Below, piece after piece: positions 7,217 to 8,893 of a stretch of 8,893 nt of DNA. Both the position numbers and the translations under genes were made by a program. Under the pieces are notes generated by a model. It worked only from the letters and a program-made list of their open reading frames with translations. It searched no databases and was not told the DNA's origin. The stretch covers positions 1-8,893 of the forward strand of contig CAIYTL010000076.1 in NCBI GenBank assembly GCA_903929105.1. The letters are read 5' to 3'. Source of the stretch: an uncultured Micrococcales bacterium. Lineage in GTDB: Bacteria; Actinomycetota; Actinomycetes; Actinomycetales; Microbacteriaceae. How positions within the stretch are numbered: the first letter of the stretch is position 1; each line of letters opens with the position of its first letter.

Positions 7217-7241
7217 TTTCTGCCAGCAAAACTGACAGAAA
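7217..7241. promoter_or_regulatory. Operator-like inverted repeat upstream of merR
   Basis: The left arm TTTCTGCCAG (7217-7226) and right arm CTGACAGAAA (7232-7241) are inverted copies matching at 9 of 10 bases, separated by CAAAA. The dyad centre lies about 67 bp upstream of the merR ATG. Its size and symmetry fit a dimeric regulator site such as a MerR operator. Which protein binds it is not known. Confidence 0.45.
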
Positions 7242-7246
7242 CTTAA

Positions 7247-7263
7247 AGGTTCAACCTCAGGTT
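7247..7263. promoter_or_regulatory. Alternating AGGTT/AACCT half-sites
   Basis: AGGTT-C-AACCT-C-AGGTT consists of three 5-bp half-sites in alternating orientation with 1-bp spacers, forming two overlapping perfect inverted repeats. It lies 5 bp from the neighbouring 25-bp dyad. This suggests a second operator or cooperative binding, for example by either MerR protein encoded here. The assignment is inference. Confidence 0.35.
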
Positions 7264-7335
7264 TAATTGTTGTCGGTATTGCCGTCAAAGGCGGTTAATT
7301 TTTAATTTCGGCGTGTCGAGCTTTTGAAGCCCGAA

Positions 7336-8043
7336 TTAGTCGTCTGAGTTGGCGTCGATCTGACCGATTTCGCGGTCGATGATCTCGTTGCGAATCGTGT
7401 TGAAAAGGTCTTGCAGCTGACGCGCAAGATATTCGGCACGAGCGCGTGACGAGGTGTCTTTGCGGCTCAACACCGGCTTAATGACGCCCTCGATAATGCC
7501 GATCTCACGCTCAGCCTCAACGCGCAAAGCATTTAGGTGGCGTGGTGTTAGACCAAACTTTTGCAACTCAACTAGCGCTTTAGCGATCTCAACATCATTC
7601 ACACCATAAGGTGCTGCGCCGATGAGCTTGGCATCTTGAGCGGCGGTTACGATGTTGTCGGTGATTCCGCTCTGGCTTACAAGGTCGAGCGAGGTGAGCT
7701 TTTTAGCGCGCGAACGAACCGGCTTTGCCTCAGGCAAACCAGGCAGGCTCGGCTGGCGACCAGCATCAAGGTCTTCAAAATACTCTTTGATGACCTTCAG
7801 TGGCAAAAAGTGGTCGCGCTGCAACTGCAAAGCCAAACGCAAACGGTCAACTTCGGCCTGGCGAAACTTGCGATAACCCGAGTCGGTGCGAAGCGGAGTA
7901 ACCAAACCTTGGTCTTCTAAAAACCTGAGTTTTGAGTTAGTGAGGTCACTAAACTCGCCGCGCAACAAATTAAGCACTTGACCAATGGTCAGAAGCTTAG
8001 GTTCGCGGCCCCCAATCGGGCTAACAGGTTTAAGAGCAGGCAT
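7336..8043 (-). CDS. ftsR: MerR-family regulator, FtsR/Rv1828 type
   Basis: A 235-residue MerR-family regulator. The N-terminal winged helix-turn-helix runs LLTIGQVLNLLRGEFSDLTNSKLRFLEDQGLVTP (17-50), then RTDSGYRKF (52-60), and then a helix with LQLQRDHFLPLKVIKEYFEDLDAG (72-95). A Pro/basic linker and a C-terminal helical domain follow, including a long helix (about 198-222). The sequence and its position right after the FHA gene match M. tuberculosis Rv1828 and its corynebacterial homologue FtsR, which is known to act on ftsZ expression. Control of division genes here is therefore inferred. No Shine-Dalgarno is visible at the ATG; the upstream FHA gene stops only 2 nt earlier, which points to translational coupling. 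No metal-binding Cys motif is seen. Confidence 0.9.
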   Translation of the reverse strand: MPALKPVSPIGGREPKLLTIGQVLNLLRGEFSDLTNSKLRFLEDQGLVTPLRTDSGYRKFRQAEVDRLRLALQLQRDHFLPLKVIKEYFEDLDAGRQPSLPGLPEAKPVRSRAKKLTSLDLVSQSGITDNIVTAAQDAKLIGAAPYGVNDVEIAKALVELQKFGLTPRHLNALRVEAEREIGIIEGVIKPVLSRKDTSSRARAEYLARQLQDLFNTIRNEIIDREIGQIDANSDD

Positions 8044-8045
8044 TT

Positions 8046-8489
8046 TTAGTGACCGGCCACCAAATCAACTGGTGAAGCGTGAAAAACCAACTTGAACTTG
8101 CCGATCTGAACTTCGGCACCATCGTCGAGCAAAGCGCTGTCGATGCGAACACCGTCAAAATAGGTGCCGTTGAGCGAAGCCAAGTCTTTGACCTGAAAAG
8201 ATTTGCCAATGCGGTGAAACTCGGCGTGACGACGTGAAACAGTGACGTCATCTAAGAAAATGTCTGCATTTGGGTGACGGCCAGCAGTGGTGATGTCAGA
8301 GTCAAGCAAAAAGCGCGCGCCAACCTCGCCACCGCGACGAACAATAAGCAAAGCTGAACCCGAAGGCAAAGCCTTAATTGCGGCTTGCTCTTCAAAGCTC
8401 AAAGCTTTGTCGTCAGCTAGCAGTTCGCTGCTAAAACGCTGGGTGGTCAACACCTCAGGTTCGTTATTTGGTTCAGAAATTCCAACCAT
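8046..8489 (-). CDS. garA: FHA-domain metabolic regulator, GarA/OdhI type
   Basis: A 147-residue protein with a C-terminal FHA domain that shows every hallmark: GRHPNADIFLDD (70-81), SRRHAEF (85-91) and SLNGTY (105-110), with VQIGKFKLVF (127-136) closing the sandwich. In mycobacteria and corynebacteria this protein (GarA/OdhI) binds and inhibits 2-oxoglutarate dehydrogenase and affects glutamate enzymes. Phosphorylation of one of two adjacent N-terminal threonines by Ser/Thr kinases makes the tail fold onto its own FHA domain and turns it off. Those threonines are present (LTTQRF, Thr15/Thr16), although the family's usual preceding Glu is Leu here. GAGGAG lies 5 nt before ATG and fixes the start. 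The gene heads a two-gene unit with ftsR (2-nt gap). No kinase gene is in the window. Confidence 0.92.
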   Translation of the reverse strand: MVGISEPNNEPEVLTTQRFSSELLADDKALSFEEQAAIKALPSGSALLIVRRGGEVGARFLLDSDITTAGRHPNADIFLDDVTVSRRHAEFHRIGKSFQVKDLASLNGTYFDGVRIDSALLDDGAEVQIGKFKLVFHASPVDLVAGH

Positions 8490-8492
8490 TTT

Positions 8493-8608
8493 GACTCCTC
8501 TAGAGCCCTAAGTTTAGCTGACTCTAAGATGTGCTTTTTGCGGTTTTCACCACATCGGCAACCTGTTTAACATAAACGAAACCAGCCCACCAATAAAGAC
8601 CTACGCCC
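8493..8608. repeat. Left arm of 116-bp perfect inverted repeat
   Basis: This stretch is the exact reverse complement of 8778-8893 (position p pairs with 17386 minus p), with no mismatch over 116 bp. It contains the garA ribosome site, the candidate garA -10 region and the last 28 or so codons of the phosphatidyltransferase gene, so this arm is the original, functional copy. Confidence 0.95.
8504..8520 (-). promoter_or_regulatory. Candidate -10 region for garA
   Basis: On the minus strand, GCTAAACTTAGGG contains TAAACT (plus-strand 8511-8516). A start near 8504 would give a leader of about 15 nt holding only the GAGGAG ribosome site (8495-8500). The GCTAAACT..AGGG core recurs upstream of the EspI-like ATPase gene. 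No clear -35 is seen. The element lies within the terminal inverted repeat. Confidence 0.4.
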
Positions 8609-8777
8609 CATAAGGCAAACGCCCAAGCTAACGGTTTAACAACAACCGCGGCATCAACCCAAATGTTTGCAATAAGCAGTAACGGAAAAGCGTAAAGCAG
8701 CGCCATAGTGCCAGCTTTGCCCAAATAGTGCACCGGCAACGGGCCGTATCCGTGGGGCTCCAGGTCGGCGTGCCTGT
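8524..8777 (-). CDS. CDP-alcohol phosphatidyltransferase, C-terminal fragment
   Basis: The C-terminus of an integral membrane enzyme of phospholipid headgroup synthesis. The reliable part runs from about HGYGPLPVHYLGKAG to the TAG at 8524-8526. 'GYGPLPVxxLGKA' followed by LLYAFPLLL is characteristic of an actinobacterial CDP-alcohol phosphatidyltransferase (PgsA-like) family often found upstream of the FHA gene. Two hydrophobic segments are visible: MALLYAFPLLLIANIW and the AAVVV..WAFALWGVGLYWWAGFVYV stretch. The catalytic D-x2-DG-x2-AR motif would lie further upstream and is absent from the window. The reading frame stops making sense around 8750-8778, where an inverted copy of the gene's own 3' end begins, so the 5' boundary is a sequence junction and not a start codon. 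The TTG at 8739 is within the coding sequence. Substrate alcohol cannot be judged. Confidence 0.75.
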
Positions 8778-8893
8778 GGGCGTAGGTCTTTATTGGTGGG
8801 CTGGTTTCGTTTATGTTAAACAGGTTGCCGATGTGGTGAAAACCGCAAAAAGCACATCTTAGAGTCAGCTAAACTTAGGGCTCTAGAGGAGTC
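8778..8893. repeat. Right arm of 116-bp perfect inverted repeat, ends at window edge
   Basis: An exact inverted copy of 8493-8608, separated from it by 169 bp (8609-8777). On the plus strand it repeats the phosphatidyltransferase C-terminus, ending at TAG 8860-8862, followed by the garA leader. The match ends at the final base of the window, so the true length of the arm is unknown. It interrupts the upstream part of the phosphatidyltransferase gene, as expected for a fold-back chimera or assembly artefact at a contig end. Confidence 0.93.

Larger units (their letters stand above)
7163..7335 (-). promoter_or_regulatory. Non-coding gap upstream of the Rv1830-type merR
   Basis: No gene is visible in these 173 bp. 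The end next to merR carries its Shine-Dalgarno. The middle holds an imperfect 10-bp dyad (7217-7241) and alternating AGGTT/AACCT half-sites (7247-7263). The ftsR-proximal part is AT-rich, with a weak nested stem (TTCGG 7307-7311 with CCGAA 7331-7335) just after the ftsR stop and no clean T-run. This gap probably contains the merR promoter and operators. Exact -35 and -10 boxes could not be assigned with confidence. Confidence 0.5.

Noticed and set aside
7307..7335. Intrinsic terminator just after ftsR
   Set aside because: The stem (TTCGG/CCGAA with a mismatched inner stem) is weak and no T-run follows on the minus strand, so it is only mentioned within the gap entry.
8778..8862. Second, plus-strand copy of the phosphatidyltransferase C-terminus as a separate gene
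   Set aside because: It is an exact inverted copy without an N-terminal domain, and its frame merges into unrelated sequence upstream; it is treated as part of the fold-back repeat.
8493..8893. Hairpin telomere or terminal inverted repeat of a mobile element
   Set aside because: The neighbouring genes are ordinary chromosomal core with no transposase or telomere-resolution gene, and the arm boundaries fall within a coding gene and a gene leader.

Overview
The window looks like a chromosomal segment of an actinobacterium, most likely a small-genome freshwater Microbacteriaceae (Rhodoluna/Aquiluna-like). The evidence is an EspI/Rv3876-type MinD/ParA ATPase, the actinobacterial trio of a GarA/OdhI-type FHA protein, an FtsR/Rv1828-type MerR and an Rv1830-type MerR, and a CDP-alcohol phosphatidyltransferase just upstream of the FHA gene. 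Base composition looks roughly balanced, unlike the very GC-rich larger members of the family. The genus is inferred from gene content and was not tested.

Layout: (1) 2-226 (+) is the C-terminus of an AMP-forming long-chain acyl-CoA ligase. A short gap follows in which an octamer recurs every 16 nt. (2) On the minus strand, 271-5537 holds, in transcription order, pyruvate carboxylase (pyc), an EspI-like MinD/ParA ATPase and peptide deformylase. (3) Divergent from pyc, across only 50 bp, a second ParA-family ATPase runs on the plus strand (5588-6616) and appears to be leaderless. (4) Convergent with it, a minus-strand block at 6620-8489 holds, in transcription order, the FHA regulator, an FtsR-like MerR and, after 173 bp of non-coding DNA rich in dyads, an Rv1830-like MerR. 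(5) The 3' end of a CDP-alcohol phosphatidyltransferase (minus strand) lies upstream of the FHA gene. Its upstream part is replaced by a perfect 116-bp inverted copy of 8493-8608 that runs to the last base of the window.

Functionally, the segment joins anaplerotic carbon entry (pyruvate to oxaloacetate) with a GarA/OdhI-type FHA protein, which in relatives switches 2-oxoglutarate dehydrogenase and glutamate metabolism according to Ser/Thr phosphorylation. It also carries two MerR regulators, one of a type tied to division genes, and two ParA-type ATPases. I see no mobile element, CRISPR array, tRNA or rRNA. Most of the region is ordinary conserved actinobacterial core. The points most worth a second look are the terminal inverted repeat (probably an assembly or amplification fold-back), the operator-like dyads upstream of the Rv1830-type merR, the tight pyc/parA divergent promoter region, and the 16-nt periodic repeat.
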